A DNA stretch of 64,000 bases from Geobacteraceae bacterium (GCA_013336525.1 JAAXTM010000003.1:1-64000); one strand, 5' to 3'; positions 20,602-29,828 are shown, counted from the first letter of the stretch. The notes: a model not told the origin generated them from the letters alone. Numbers and translations: made by a program.

Positions 20602-21479
20602 CGGGCCGCACCTCCTTTCAAAAGAGGGAAGCCGAGTCTTTCGCGCATCCTCAGGTATCCTTCGGCGCAGATGCGGGCCACGTTGCGGACACGGCCGATA
20701 TACGAGGCGCGCTCGGTGACCGAGATGGCTCCACGTGCATCCAGCAGGTTGAAAGTGTGGGAACATTTCATGACATAATCATAGGCCGGCAGAACCAGCT
20801 CTTTTCCAGCCAGTCGCAGGCACTCATTCTCGTACATCGTAAAGAGTTGCAGCAGCATATCTACATCAGCCTCTTCAAAGTTGTGTTTCGAAAACTCCAC
20901 CTCGCTTTCATGGTGGATATCGCCGTATTTGATCCCTTTGACCCACTCCAGATCGTAGACATTGTCCACACCCTGCAGGTACATGGCGATGCGTTCGCAG
21001 CCATAGGTGATCTCGGATGGAATCGGTTTCAGGTCAATCCCTCCGGCCTGTTGGAAGTAGGTAAACTGGGTGATCTCCATGCCGTCCAGCCAGACTTCCC
21101 ATCCTAGTCCCCAGGCACCCAAGGTCGGTGATTCCCAGTCATCTTCTACGAAGCGGATGTCATGTTTGGCAGGATCAAGACCGAATGAGCGAAGCGAATC
21201 CAGGTAAAGGTCAAGGATGTTAAGCGGCGAGGGCTTCATGATGACCTGAAATTGGTAGTAGTGTTGCAGTCGGTTGGGGTTTTCGCCGTAACGACCGTCT
21301 GTGGGACGGCGGGACGGCTCAACGTAAGCTACGTTCCATGGTTCTGGCCCGAGTACGCGCAGAAAGGTGGCCGGGTTAAAGGTGCCGGCACCCTTTTCTG
21401 TATCATACGGCTGTTGGATGATGCACCCCTGTTTGGCCCAATAGCCCTGTAGGGAGAGGATAAGATCTTGAAATGTCAC
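20598..21479 (-). CDS. glyQ: glycine--tRNA ligase alpha subunit
   Basis: This 293-aa catalytic subunit has the family landmarks [29 protein letters not shown] and [19 protein letters not shown]. The start is a GTG at 21479: GGAGG is spaced 7 bases before it and the length matches the family. Upstream codons to 21563 are open but lack family similarity. One copy of a structured repeat lies 60-140 bases upstream. Confidence 0.96.
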   Translation of the reverse strand: MTFQDLILSLQGYWAKQGCIIQQPYDTEKGAGTFNPATFLRVLGPEPWNVAYVEPSRRPTDGRYGENPNRLQHYYQFQVIMKPSPLNILDLYLDSLRSFGLDPAKHDIRFVEDDWESPTLGAWGLGWEVWLDGMEITQFTYFQQAGGIDLKPIPSEITYGCERIAMYLQGVDNVYDLEWVKGIKYGDIHHESEVEFSKHNFEEADVDMLLQLFTMYENECLRLAGKELVLPAYDYVMKCSHTFNLLDARGAISVTERASYIGRVRNVARICAEGYLRMRERLGFPLLKGGAAR

Positions 21480-21536
21480 GCATGTACCTCCGGATGGGGA
21501 GTGTGATTGAGTGGAGCAGAAAAGAAATGTATCTAG

Positions 21537-21617
21537 CTCAGATAAACTGGATAAGCGCGTCAACGAACTTAGTCTTTTGCCAAAAGCCTCAAAAAAATAA
21601 ATTCTGACTTGCTAATA
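21537..21617 (-). repeat. repeat unit A in front of glyQ
   Basis: This stretch is a diverged copy of the units at 23233-23390. Shared blocks are the 18-base near-palindrome (21553-21570, AAGCGCGTCAACGAACTT), the CAG..CTG remnant of the small stem-loop and the end block GACTTGCTAAT. On the minus strand it lies 58 bases upstream of the glyQ start, in leader or promoter DNA. Confidence 0.6.
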
Positions 21618-21636
21618 GCAGAAATTGCGGCTTCGG

Positions 21637-21867
21637 TCAAGGTTCCCAAAGGAGTGCTGCAACCGGGCAGGCTTTTATACACCGTCCACAGGCGTTACAG
21701 AGCTCTGGGTGGATGATCACGGCGTTTTTGTGAAAGCGGATTGTTTCCAGGGTGATTATTTTATGAGGGCAGGCAGCTACGCATTGGCCGCAACCGGTGC
21801 AGATAGTTACATTGACTTTCGGCACAATGTGAACACCTTCTAAAGTCCTAACTCCATCTGCTTCCAT
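21637..21867 (-). CDS. 2[4Fe-4S] ferredoxin-like protein
   Basis: This 76-aa protein has two complete cluster motifs, CTGCGQCVAACP (about 22-33) and CNACGRCIKACP (about 56-67), and is small and soluble. It is a low-potential electron carrier of unknown partner. Its ATG lies inside the 3' end of the Cys-rich gene upstream (28-base overlap in another frame), which suggests coupled translation. It ends 158 bases before glyQ. Confidence 0.8.
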   Translation of the reverse strand: MEADGVRTLEGVHIVPKVNVTICTGCGQCVAACPHKIITLETIRFHKNAVIIHPELCNACGRCIKACPVAALLWEP

Positions 21868-22019
21868 GTAAACTCACGTTTTGTCTGCTTGCTGTTAAAA
21901 GGGTAATAGCGAGGGCACTTGGCGACTACGGCATTTGCCATCTGCTTGCAAGTGCGGCGGCAGGATGTGCAGAGTTTGTTAGGCGTACGGGGGGAAGCAT
22001 TTATTTGTTTTGATTTCAT
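21840..22019 (-). CDS. short Cys-rich protein (59 aa)
   Basis: This ORF is below the usual length cut-off. It reads MKSKQINASPRTPNKL, then CTSCRRTCKQ, then a VVAKCPRYYP segment, giving a C-x2-C-x3-C plus a distal Cys (C17, C20, C24, C35), the look of a small metal- or cluster-binding protein. Only a weak ribosome site (CGGTAAC) is visible. The ferredoxin start codon is embedded in its last codons, so the two are probably one unit. I do not recognise the family. It could be a zinc ribbon or an FeS assembly/donor peptide. Confidence 0.55.
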   Translation of the reverse strand: MKSKQINASPRTPNKLCTSCRRTCKQMANAVVAKCPRYYPFNSKQTKREFTWKQMELGL

Positions 22020-22032
22020 ATGTTACCGAACT

Positions 22033-22062
22033 GACATCCGAGGATCTGAAACCTCGGATGTC
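22033..22062. terminator. strong hairpin between ilvE and the Cys-rich gene
   Basis: An 11-bp perfect stem (22033-22043 with 22052-22062; GACATCCGAGG) with an 8-base loop lies 24 bases after the ilvE stop. The T-rich side is on the + strand, so on the minus strand it is a hairpin without a T-run. It may attenuate rather than end ilvE transcription, or protect the 3' end. Confidence 0.55.
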
Positions 22063-22085
22063 TCTGTTTTATTGGTACGTTCGAG

Positions 22086-23159
22086 TTATTTAACAAACCT
22101 GATCCAGCCAAATTCATCCTTCAGCTTTCCGGTCTGGATGCCTGTCAGTGTGTCATACAGGCGCCTGGTGATTTCTCCGACATTGCCGCCGGTCAGCTGC
22201 AGGCATTCATCTTTGTAGCAGAGCTTTCCGACCGGTGTGATAACTGCAGCGGTTCCGCTGCCGAAAGCCTCGGTTACTTTACCTGATCTGATGTCTGCCA
22301 TCAGGTCGTTTACGTCGATCTTCCGCTCTTCCACAGTATAACCAAGAGTTGGAGCCAGTTTCAGCACCGAATCGCGTGTTACACCCGAAAGGATCGATCC
22401 GTCCAAAGGGGCGGTAACAATATGACTGCCATAGGCGAAGAACATATTCATGGCGCCGACTTCCTCAATATAGCGCCTCTCCCGGCCATCCAGCCAGAGC
22501 ACCTGGTCATACCCTTTTTTCTTGGCCTCAAGCCCGGCTTTAAGTGAACTTGCATAGTTGCCGCCTGTTTTTGCCTCGCCGGTCCCTCCCGGTACAGCCC
22601 GGACATAATGGTCTTCCACCATAATATTGATAGGGTTGAAACCGGCGGCGTAATAAGCGCCGACCGGGGAGAGAATGACAAAGAAATAATAGTGATTGGA
22701 AGGATGGACACCCAAAATCGGTTCTACGGCTATCGTCGCCGGACGAATATAGAGTGATGTGCCGTCAGCGGTTGGTATCCAGTCACGCTCCAGAGAAACC
22801 AACTGCTCGATTCCATTAAGAAACAGCTCTTCCGGTATTTCCGGTATACAAACACGATCACCGGACTGGTTGAAACGGCGCGCATTCATCTCCGGTCGGA
22901 ACAGGGCTACGTGGCCGTCAGCCCATTTATAGGCCTTGAGCCCTTCAAATATTTCCTGAGCATAATGGAAAACCGTACAGGACGGGTCAAGCACAAAAGG
23001 AGCGTAAGGCTCGATCCGGGCGTCATGCCACCCCTGATCAGCCTTCCACTCTACTACCAGCATGCGATCGGTGAAATATTTGCCAAAGCCCAGCTGAGAT
23101 TGGTCGGAAATCTTGGTTTTCATCTTCTCAGCCGGCAACGGAACTATTTTTATATCCAT
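22086..23159 (-). CDS. ilvE: branched-chain amino acid aminotransferase
   Basis: This 357-aa PLP fold-type IV enzyme interconverts Leu/Ile/Val and their 2-oxo acids. The PLP lysine is K197 (GGTGEAKTGGNY). The FEGLKAYK and LDGRERRYIEEVGAMNMFF blocks are typical of the longer eukaryote-like BCAT subgroup. Start 23159 has GGGGG 8 bases upstream; the open frame up to 23228 has no ribosome site. Two tandem repeat units and a promoter precede it. Confidence 0.95.
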   Translation of the reverse strand: MDIKIVPLPAEKMKTKISDQSQLGFGKYFTDRMLVVEWKADQGWHDARIEPYAPFVLDPSCTVFHYAQEIFEGLKAYKWADGHVALFRPEMNARRFNQSGDRVCIPEIPEELFLNGIEQLVSLERDWIPTADGTSLYIRPATIAVEPILGVHPSNHYYFFVILSPVGAYYAAGFNPINIMVEDHYVRAVPGGTGEAKTGGNYASSLKAGLEAKKKGYDQVLWLDGRERRYIEEVGAMNMFFAYGSHIVTAPLDGSILSGVTRDSVLKLAPTLGYTVEERKIDVNDLMADIRSGKVTEAFGSGTAAVITPVGKLCYKDECLQLTGGNVGEITRRLYDTLTGIQTGKLKDEFGWIRFVK

Positions 23160-23232
23160 AATTAATGCCCCCAGTATCAATAAACACTGTTGTTTACTTA
23201 TCATAAACAGCAGGTTGCGGCAAGGCAAAATC

Positions 23233-23310
23233 CAGCCCCGGTAAACCGGGTGAAGTGCGTTAACGAACTTATTCCCAGCAAAAACCTGTAGAAATTAATT
23301 TTTAACTTAC
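23233..23310 (-). repeat. repeat unit B in the ilvE leader
   Basis: This 78-base unit is directly followed by unit C. It has a stem-loop CCCGGT-AA-ACCGGG (23237-23250) and an 18-base near-palindrome AAGTGCGTTAACGAACTT (23253-23270), then an A/T-rich tail. It lies in the ilvE 5' leader on the minus strand. Confidence 0.75.
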
Positions 23311-23390
23311 CAGCCCCGATAAATCGGGATAAGTGCGTTAACAAAATTATTTCCTGCAAAAATCCACAGAAAATAATTTCTAACTTACTA
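23311..23390 (-). repeat. repeat unit C in the ilvE leader
   Basis: This is the tandem partner of unit B, similar along its whole length. Its stem-loop reads CCCGAT-AA-ATCGGG (23315-23328), a paired change relative to unit B that keeps the stem. The palindrome block (23331-23348) is less symmetrical. The ilvE -10 candidate lies in its A/T-rich tail. Confidence 0.75.
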
Positions 23391-23398
23391 ATTGACAA
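23370..23398 (-). promoter_or_regulatory. probable ilvE promoter
   Basis: On the minus strand TTGTCA (23393-23398) and TATTTT (23370-23375) are separated by 17 bases. It overlaps back to back with the pyc -35 box, so the two promoters may compete. The transcript would contain repeat units C and B. Confidence 0.5.
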
Positions 23399-23420
23399 AA
23401 TCAGACCAATCTGTTTTAGT
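23392..23420 (+). promoter_or_regulatory. probable pyc promoter
   Basis: TTGACA (23392-23397), a 17-base spacer and TTTAGT (23415-23420) lie about 80 bases before the pyc start codon. Confidence 0.55.
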
Positions 23421-23502
23421 GCCGCCATTACCGTTCATAACTATTTAAAATAACTGAATAATTTTAGTTTTGCTAAATAAATTTACCAAGGAGAATATCT
23501 AC

Positions 23503-26500
23503 ATGGAAAAATACCGGTTTCGTAAGGTCATGGCGGCAAATAGAGGCGAGATTGCCATACGTATCTTTCGTGCCTGCACAGAATTGGGCATCGGCACGGT
23601 GGCACTATATTCTGAAGAGGATAAACTTTCGCTGCATCGTTACAAGGCTGACGAAGCATATCTGATCGGTAAAGGGAAGTCACCGATCGACGCCTATCTT
23701 GGCATTGACGAGATTATTGCTCTGGCGCTCAGGGCAGATGTTGATGCAATCCACCCCGGCTATGGATTTCTGGCGGAGAATGCCGAATTTGCAGAGGAGT
23801 GCCGGGTAAACGGCATAACCTTTATCGGTCCTTCCGCAGATATGATGCGTTCATTGGGGGATAAAGTTTCCGGGAGGAGAGCGGCGATTGCTGCTGGTGT
23901 CAATGTGGTTCCCGGGACGGATGATCCAATCGAAAAAGAAGAGGACGCACTGATCTTTGCCAAGGAACATGGCTATCCGATCATTATTAAGGCGTCAGCA
24001 GGGGGCGGCGGGCGCGGGATGCGCGTGGCAAATAACAAAAAAGAACTGCTTGAGGGACTTGTTGCGGCCAGTAGTGAGGCCAAGGCCTCTTTTGGTAATG
24101 CGGAGGTCTTTCTGGAGCGATACCTGGCGCACCCGAAACATATAGAAGTCCAGGTGCTGGGCGACAACTACGGAAACCTGGTGCATTTTTTCGATCGGGA
24201 TTGCTCTGTTCAGCGCCGTCATCAGAAGGTGGTTGAATTTGCACCGTCACTCTCCCTGACCCAGACCCAGCGTGAGGAACTCTGCACTGCGGCGCTTAAA
24301 ATAGCGGGACATGTCAAATATCGCAACGCCGGTACTATTGAATTCCTTGTCGATCAGGAAGGAAAACACTACTTCATTGAAATGAACCCCCGCATTCAGG
24401 TTGAACATACCGTTACCGAAATGATTACCGGTCGCAATCTGGTGCAGAACCAGATCCTGGTAGCCTGCGGACACAAACTCTCTGATCCGGAGATAAATAT
24501 CCCGTCGCAGAGTGCCATCGATATGCGAGGTTACGCCATTCAGTGTCGTATTACCACCGAAGATCCGGCTAATAATTTTGCCCCGGATTTCGGAACCTTG
24601 ACTACTTACCGCTCGGCCGCCGGTTGTGGAATCCGTCTGGACGCCGGTAATGCTTTTACCGGTGCCAAGATAACTCCACACTATGATTCACTGTTGGTCA
24701 AGGTAAGTTCCTGGGGGCTCAACTTTTCAGACGCTGCCAATATCATGAATCGTGCCTTGCAGGAGTTCCGTGTTCGTGGTGTTAAGACAAACATCGGTTT
24801 CCTTGAAAACGTCGTTACGCACCCGGTTTTTCTGCGAGGTCAGTGCGATACCTCATTTATCGAAAAACATCCGGAATTGCTTCACTTCCGCGAAAAGCAG
24901 GATCGTGCCAGCAAGGTACTGAATTTCCTCGGTGACGTAATTGTCAATGGCTCTCCAGGTGTGGCCAAGCCACTCAAATCCTCAGAGCTGATTGAGGCGC
25001 GAGTCCCGAACGTAGATACTACCAGACCACGTCCTGCCGGCAGCAAGGATCTTTTCATGCATTTGGGTGCCGAAGGGCTCTCTAAATGGATTCTGGAACA
25101 GAAAAAACTGCTGATAACTGACACCACCATGCGCGACGCCCACCAGTCGAATCTGGCAACCCGCGTACGCAGCTATGATATCCTTAAAATAGCCGAACCG
25201 ACATCATATCTGGGCTCCGACCTGTTTTCTCTGGAGTGCTGGGGTGGAGCAACCTTTGATGTTTCGATGCGCTTTTTGAAAGAAGACCCATGGCAACGGC
25301 TTCACAAACTGTCTGAACAGGTCCCGAATATTCTGTTCCAGATGTTGCTGCGCGGTTCAAATGCAGTTGGCTATACCAATTACCCTGATAATGTTGTCCA
25401 GAAGTTCGTTGAAGAGGCGGCTGACTCCGGTGTTGATATCTTCCGTATTTTCGACTCGCTCAACTGGACAACCGGTATGAAGGTCGCAATGGATGCTGTT
25501 CGCAAGTCGGGGAAAATTTGTGAGGCTTCTATTTGCTACACCGGTGACATCACCGACCCTAAACGGGACAAATACCCGCTTGAATACTATGTCAATATGG
25601 CGAAAGAGCTTGAACAAATGGGTGCCCACATCCTGGCAATCAAGGATATGGCCGGATTGCTGAAGCCGCTGGCGGCATACAAACTTGTCAAAGCACTCAA
25701 AGAAAATATCGGCATCCCGATCCACCTGCATACCCACGACACCTCATCAAACGGCAGCGCCATGCTGCTCAAAGCCAGTGAGGCCGGAGTGGATATCGTT
25801 GATGCCGCACTGTCGTCACTCTCCGGTCTCACCGCCCAGCCCAACCTTAATGCGCTGGTTGCAGCTCTGGAAGGGAGTGAGCGTGACCCGCTCGTCAACG
25901 CACCGGGACTGCAAAAACTGGCCAATTATTGGGAAACTGTCCGTGACTATTATTCCCCCTTTGAATCGGGTCTCAAAAGCGGCACAGCCGAGGTCTATCA
26001 CCACGAGATACCGGGTGGCCAGTATTCAAACTACAAGCCTCAGGTTGCCGGTCTGGGGCTGATCGAACGCTGGGACGACTGCAAAGAGATGTATCACAAG
26101 GTCAACATGATGTTCGGCGATATCGTCAAGGTAACTCCATCCTCCAAGGTTGTTGGCGATATGGCGATGTTTCTTGTCAAAAATAATATGGAGCCTGATG
26201 ATGTTTTCACCACCAGTGAGGATCTGGCCTTCCCGGAATCGGTAGTCGGTATGTTCAAGGGGATGCTTGGCCAGCCGTACCAAGGGTGGCCACAGGAACT
26301 GCAGAAAATTATCCTCAAAGGTGAACAGCCGATTACCTGTCGTCCCGGCGAATTGCTGGAACCGGTTGATTTTGTAGAGGAAAAACTCAAGCTTGAGGAA
26401 AAGTTAGGCCATCGCGTTGATGACCGGGCACTGGTTTCCGCCATCCTCTATCCAAATGTATACCCTGAATTCGATCGCCATCGCGTCGAGTTTTCCGATA

Positions 26501-26952
26501 CCTCGGTTATTCCGACTCCGATCTTCTTTTATGGCCTTGAGCCGGGGCAGGAAACTTCCCTGGATATCGAACCTGGAAAAACCCTGATCATCAAACTCAA
26601 TGCCGTTGGAAAAGTGCAGAGCGACGGTACCCGCGCCGTGTATTTCGAGTTGAACGGTAATAACCGTTCGGTGGTTATCCGTGACCAGTCTGTACAAAGT
26701 GATGAGGCGGTACGCATAAAGGCCGACAAAGGGAATCCCTGTCATGTTGCTGCGCCGATGCCGGGCAAGGTGCTGAAGGTGAACGTCAAGGCTGGTGATT
26801 TAATAAAGGCGGGAGATGTCATGATGGTCACCGAAGCGATGAAGATGGAGACCAACATCAAGGCCAAAGCTGATGGTGCGGTAGTTGAAGTAAAGTTTAA
26901 AGAGGGTGCTAAAGTGGAGAAGGAAGATCTGGTAATTGTTGTAGCGGAATAG
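23503..26952 (+). CDS. pyc: pyruvate carboxylase
   Basis: This 1149-aa single-chain biotin enzyme makes oxaloacetate from pyruvate, bicarbonate and ATP, the main anaplerotic step in acetate-growing Geobacter. Domains in order: biotin carboxylase with ATP-grasp (about 8-455; KASAGGGGRGMRV, EMNPRIQVEH), carboxyltransferase TIM barrel (about 530-810; TTMRDAHQSNLATR, LHTHDTSSNG), PYC/allosteric linker and a biotinyl domain with K1114 in EAMKMET. Start 23503 (MEKYRFRKV) has AAGGAG 9 bases upstream. A strong hairpin terminator follows. Confidence 0.98.
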   Translation: MEKYRFRKVMAANRGEIAIRIFRACTELGIGTVALYSEEDKLSLHRYKADEAYLIGKGKSPIDAYLGIDEIIALALRADVDAIHPGYGFLAENAEFAEECRVNGITFIGPSADMMRSLGDKVSGRRAAIAAGVNVVPGTDDPIEKEEDALIFAKEHGYPIIIKASAGGGGRGMRVANNKKELLEGLVAASSEAKASFGNAEVFLERYLAHPKHIEVQVLGDNYGNLVHFFDRDCSVQRRHQKVVEFAPSLSLTQTQREELCTAALKIAGHVKYRNAGTIEFLVDQEGKHYFIEMNPRIQVEHTVTEMITGRNLVQNQILVACGHKLSDPEINIPSQSAIDMRGYAIQCRITTEDPANNFAPDFGTLTTYRSAAGCGIRLDAGNAFTGAKITPHYDSLLVKVSSWGLNFSDAANIMNRALQEFRVRGVKTNIGFLENVVTHPVFLRGQCDTSFIEKHPELLHFREKQDRASKVLNFLGDVIVNGSPGVAKPLKSSELIEARVPNVDTTRPRPAGSKDLFMHLGAEGLSKWILEQKKLLITDTTMRDAHQSNLATRVRSYDILKIAEPTSYLGSDLFSLECWGGATFDVSMRFLKEDPWQRLHKLSEQVPNILFQMLLRGSNAVGYTNYPDNVVQKFVEEAADSGVDIFRIFDSLNWTTGMKVAMDAVRKSGKICEASICYTGDITDPKRDKYPLEYYVNMAKELEQMGAHILAIKDMAGLLKPLAAYKLVKALKENIGIPIHLHTHDTSSNGSAMLLKASEAGVDIVDAALSSLSGLTAQPNLNALVAALEGSERDPLVNAPGLQKLANYWETVRDYYSPFESGLKSGTAEVYHHEIPGGQYSNYKPQVAGLGLIERWDDCKEMYHKVNMMFGDIVKVTPSSKVVGDMAMFLVKNNMEPDDVFTTSEDLAFPESVVGMFKGMLGQPYQGWPQELQKIILKGEQPITCRPGELLEPVDFVEEKLKLEEKLGHRVDDRALVSAILYPNVYPEFDRHRVEFSDTSVIPTPIFFYGLEPGQETSLDIEPGKTLIIKLNAVGKVQSDGTRAVYFELNGNNRSVVIRDQSVQSDEAVRIKADKGNPCHVAAPMPGKVLKVNVKAGDLIKAGDVMMVTEAMKMETNIKAKADGAVVEVKFKEGAKVEKEDLVIVVAE

Positions 26953-26994
26953 AAGACTATTAGAAAGTTGTCCTGTTTGTCAGGGCTCAGATAC

Positions 26995-27047
26995 AAACAC
27001 GCGAAACGCCACGCTTCCCCAAAGGAGGCGGGGCGTTTCGCGTGTTT
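26995..27047. terminator. long hairpin terminator after pyc
   Basis: A perfect 16-bp outer stem (26995-27010 with 27032-27047) encloses a 21-base loop that itself can pair. It lies between convergent genes and may stop transcription from both sides. Confidence 0.75.
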
Positions 27048-27068
27048 CAGTAAAAAACGCCAAGTAAT

Positions 27069-27305
27069 TTATCCGGAATTGTCCATCTTCCAGCGCAGAT
27101 ACATCTCTTCAACCTTGTCTCTTGCCCATGGTGTCCGCCGCAGAAATTTCAGGCTGGACGGAATACTTGGGTTGTGTGTAAAGCAACGGATATCGATGCA
27201 CTTGCCCATCTCCTCCCAGCCATATTGTCCCACCAGTTCGGAAAGAATTGATTTCAAGGTAATGCCGTGCAGTGGATCAAGGTTCTTTTTACTGTCATCC
27301 GGCAT
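27069..27305 (-). CDS. VF530-family (DUF2132) small protein
   Basis: This 78-aa protein matches the VF530 family in its core (DPLHGITLKSILSELVGQYG; NPSIPSSLKFLRRTPWAR; KVEEMYL). The family has a compact helical fold and has been suggested to bind DNA; its role is unknown. Start 27305 was chosen because GGGGA precedes it; an upstream ATG at 27326 lacks a ribosome site. It follows the glycosyltransferase gene closely. Confidence 0.8.
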   Translation of the reverse strand: MPDDSKKNLDPLHGITLKSILSELVGQYGWEEMGKCIDIRCFTHNPSIPSSLKFLRRTPWARDKVEEMYLRWKMDNSG

Positions 27306-27322
27306 TTTTTCCCCACATCTGT

Positions 27323-28357
27323 TCATAAATTGCTTTTGTTATGATCTTTGGCGATCAACGAATGATACAGGCGAATGTGTTCTGCCACTTCTTTCTGCGG
27401 TGAAAAGGAGTCGTGCATAAATTTTCCGGCACGCCGCCCCAGATCAGCACGCAGTTCGGCGCTTTCCATTAATCTGACTATGTTTTTTGAGAAGGAGTCC
27501 TTGTCCTGATACAGCAGGCCGGTATCTTCATGGCGTACTAGCGTCCGGTTGCCTGGAATGTCGCTCGCCAGAACCGGTCTTCCAAGGGCCATAGCTTCCA
27601 GCAGGGTGTTTGACATCGACTCTGAGTGGGAACAATTTAGAACGACATCGGCGCGGGTATAGAGGCTGCCTATCCGCTCGTGAGGTATCTCGCCAAGCCA
27701 CACGGCGTATCTGGCATCGCATAGTATGCTGCGTATGGTTGCGGCATAATCCTGGTCAATGATTCCACCCGCAATGACAAGCCTGATAGCAGGGAATCGG
27801 GTTACCAGCGGCGCCAACGCCTGCAAGGGGAATTCGATCTGCTTGACCGGTCTGATTGCTGCGGGCAATAGCAGCACGAAGGCATCATCCTTCAGTCCGA
27901 AGCTGTCTGTTGCTGTGACAGGCAGTATTTCAACTCCTTGAGAGATTACGGTGATCCTGTCTGCAGCATTTGGAAAATGGCCTGAAAGTTTTGCTGCCTC
28001 GCTTAATCCGAAACAGACTACAGACTGCGCAGCTTCTATGGCCCGAGCTGTATCAGAATGATCCCTCAGCAGCGGATCATGCAAGTCGCTGCCGGTGATG
28101 GTGATAATAAATGGGAGGTCAAGACGTTCTGCCAGGCGATGGGCGAGTCTGCCGCAGTAATGGGCATGGAATCCATGGATTAACTGAGGGGCGAAGGAGA
28201 TAAGACGCATCTCCATATCTGCTGCTGAAAGAGCATCTGCAGGGAGAACGAGCACATCCGCTCCGGATTTACGAAGGAAACGGCTAATGCGGTTGACTGT
28301 AGTGATGTTGCCACGCAACGGACCGATAGAGTATGGAGAGATCAGGGCAATTCGCAT
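27323..28357 (-). CDS. glycosyltransferase family 4 protein
   Basis: This 344-aa GT-B enzyme has an N-terminal acceptor domain starting MRIALISPYSIGPLRG and a donor domain with the E-x7-E type signature (SESMSNTLLEAMALG, then RPVLASDIPGNRTLV, about 255-290). The sugar donor and acceptor cannot be told. It is not flanked by other sugar-polymer genes, so its pathway is open. A TTG at 28369 overlapping the upstream diguanylate cyclase stop is an alternative start. Confidence 0.85.
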   Translation of the reverse strand: MRIALISPYSIGPLRGNITTVNRISRFLRKSGADVLVLPADALSAADMEMRLISFAPQLIHGFHAHYCGRLAHRLAERLDLPFIITITGSDLHDPLLRDHSDTARAIEAAQSVVCFGLSEAAKLSGHFPNAADRITVISQGVEILPVTATDSFGLKDDAFVLLLPAAIRPVKQIEFPLQALAPLVTRFPAIRLVIAGGIIDQDYAATIRSILCDARYAVWLGEIPHERIGSLYTRADVVLNCSHSESMSNTLLEAMALGRPVLASDIPGNRTLVRHEDTGLLYQDKDSFSKNIVRLMESAELRADLGRRAGKFMHDSFSPQKEVAEHIRLYHSLIAKDHNKSNL

Positions 28358-28362
28358 ATATT

Positions 28363-29571
28363 TTAGCAACTGACCTGATTTCTGCCCCTGCTCTTAGCCT
28401 TATAAAGAGCCTTGTCGGCAGCTTTCATGACCTCCTCGGTGGACGTAAGCGATTCGTTACGTTCTGCAACTCCGATACTTATTGTTACTGAGGCGTAGGC
28501 ACCTTCCCGCCTGTTACCGCGTTTTACAGCACCTTGTTTTTGCGACTTGGGACGCTCGCTGCCGCGCAGGGCCAGCTGGTAGTCGGCAATGCTCTTGCGG
28601 AGTTCCTCAAGGTGTGGGATGGCGTAGTCTGCATGGCGACCGGGAAAGAGGATCGTGAATTCCTCTCCTCCATAACGATATGCCTTGCCGCCACCACCGA
28701 CATCCATAATCTTCCGGGCCACCATCTTTAGTACTTGATCACCCACGTCATGACCGTAAGTATCATTGAAATTCTTGAAATGGTCTACATCCAGCATGGC
28801 TACGGTATAGCTACGACCTAGTCCGTGCAGGTTTTCGTTCAGGGAACGACGTGAGGGGAGGCCGGTCAGGTCGTCGCAGAATGCCATCTTGTAGGAGTCC
28901 CGAAGAATGCTCAAGGTTATGATTGCTGACCCGGAAATGCAGAATGCAGTATAGATATCGCGGTTTGTAATCCAGTTGCAGGCGACGAAGAACGATGCAA
29001 ACGCACCGACCATTCCGCAGTCGATAGGGGTCTGGCGGTACATTGCCAACCCTGCTATCAGTGCAAAACTGAGTGATCCAACTACCAAAGCCGGCTCAGG
29101 GATCAACATGCCGTCTAAAAACTGCAGCATGGGGTAATTACCGGCGATATGTGGCAGGATTGCAAAAAAATTATATCGGAATAACCAGAAGGCGACTAAA
29201 GCCTGTACGGCCAGAAAAACAAAGCGAAGACGGCCGGCAGTAGTTAAAAAACCACGTTCTCGCATGACTGCGATCAGGGCTATATTAATCGGAATTAGAA
29301 GTACTATGGCCTGATAAATTTCATTGAGACTTAGTTCAATAGATTTTCCAACCAGAAAGTTTTGTGAGCTCCAGTAGAAAAGAAGTAACAGTAATAGTAC
29401 CATAAATGGGCGGCCGCGATGAAAATGGATGGCTAGAAACATTCCCAGTGCTGTTATTAGATAAGGCGAGAGAACTGCCAATTCTAAATGTTCCGGGGTA
29501 AGGGAGGACATTTGGGGGGCAAGGAGCCAGGTCGTGATGAGGATGGAAGCTGGGATTACAAAAATGAACAT
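28363..29571 (-). CDS. membrane-bound diguanylate cyclase (GGDEF)
   Basis: About eight hydrophobic helices form an N-terminal 7TM-like membrane part (to about residue 245), then a GGDEF domain follows. The active-site motif reads YGGEEF and the LDVDHFKNFNDTYGHDVGD block is intact, so c-di-GMP synthesis is likely. No RxxD inhibitory site lies just before GGEEF. An insert rich in R/K/Q (about 350-372) sits inside the GGDEF domain before the VTISIGVA strand. The start is uncertain: ATG 29571 lacks a good ribosome site, TTG 29595 has GGGGG 10 bases upstream, and the frame is open to 29757. Confidence 0.82.
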   Translation of the reverse strand: MFIFVIPASILITTWLLAPQMSSLTPEHLELAVLSPYLITALGMFLAIHFHRGRPFMVLLLLLLFYWSSQNFLVGKSIELSLNEIYQAIVLLIPINIALIAVMRERGFLTTAGRLRFVFLAVQALVAFWLFRYNFFAILPHIAGNYPMLQFLDGMLIPEPALVVGSLSFALIAGLAMYRQTPIDCGMVGAFASFFVACNWITNRDIYTAFCISGSAIITLSILRDSYKMAFCDDLTGLPSRRSLNENLHGLGRSYTVAMLDVDHFKNFNDTYGHDVGDQVLKMVARKIMDVGGGGKAYRYGGEEFTILFPGRHADYAIPHLEELRKSIADYQLALRGSERPKSQKQGAVKRGNRREGAYASVTISIGVAERNESLTSTEEVMKAADKALYKAKSRGRNQVSC

Positions 29572-29800
29572 TCTTTTTATTACGATGGAAAACAAGCTGC
29601 AAATGCCCCCAAAAGGTAAATAGATTATTTGTTTGCATACACCGTTAGCCGGAGAGCTGTCAACGCATTTCGGGAAGTACAGAGTAGTTCTGAAAAGCTG
29701 TTGTCGGAATAAAAAAAAGTCTGAGTTTTTACAATATAAGTATTTATAAAGGTGCATGATGGTTACAATTTGATGTAACTTATTGACAGAAATATGATAC

Positions 29801-29828
29801 TTGAACTTTATTATACTTCTGCTATTGT
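29801..29828 (+). promoter_or_regulatory. probable promoter of the EAL-HDOD gene
   Basis: TTGAAC (29801-29806) and TATTGT (29823-29828) are spaced 16 bases apart. A 12-base perfect palindrome TATGTATACATA (29838-29849) lies just after the -10 box and could be an operator. Confidence 0.4.

Noticed and set aside
21480-21636. glycine riboswitch before glyQ
   Set aside because: The conserved glycine aptamer core and tandem aptamer layout are not present; the stretch matches the repeat also found before ilvE.
23233-23390. CRISPR-like array
   Set aside because: Only two adjacent units without unique spacers and no cas genes; they are tandem leader repeats instead.
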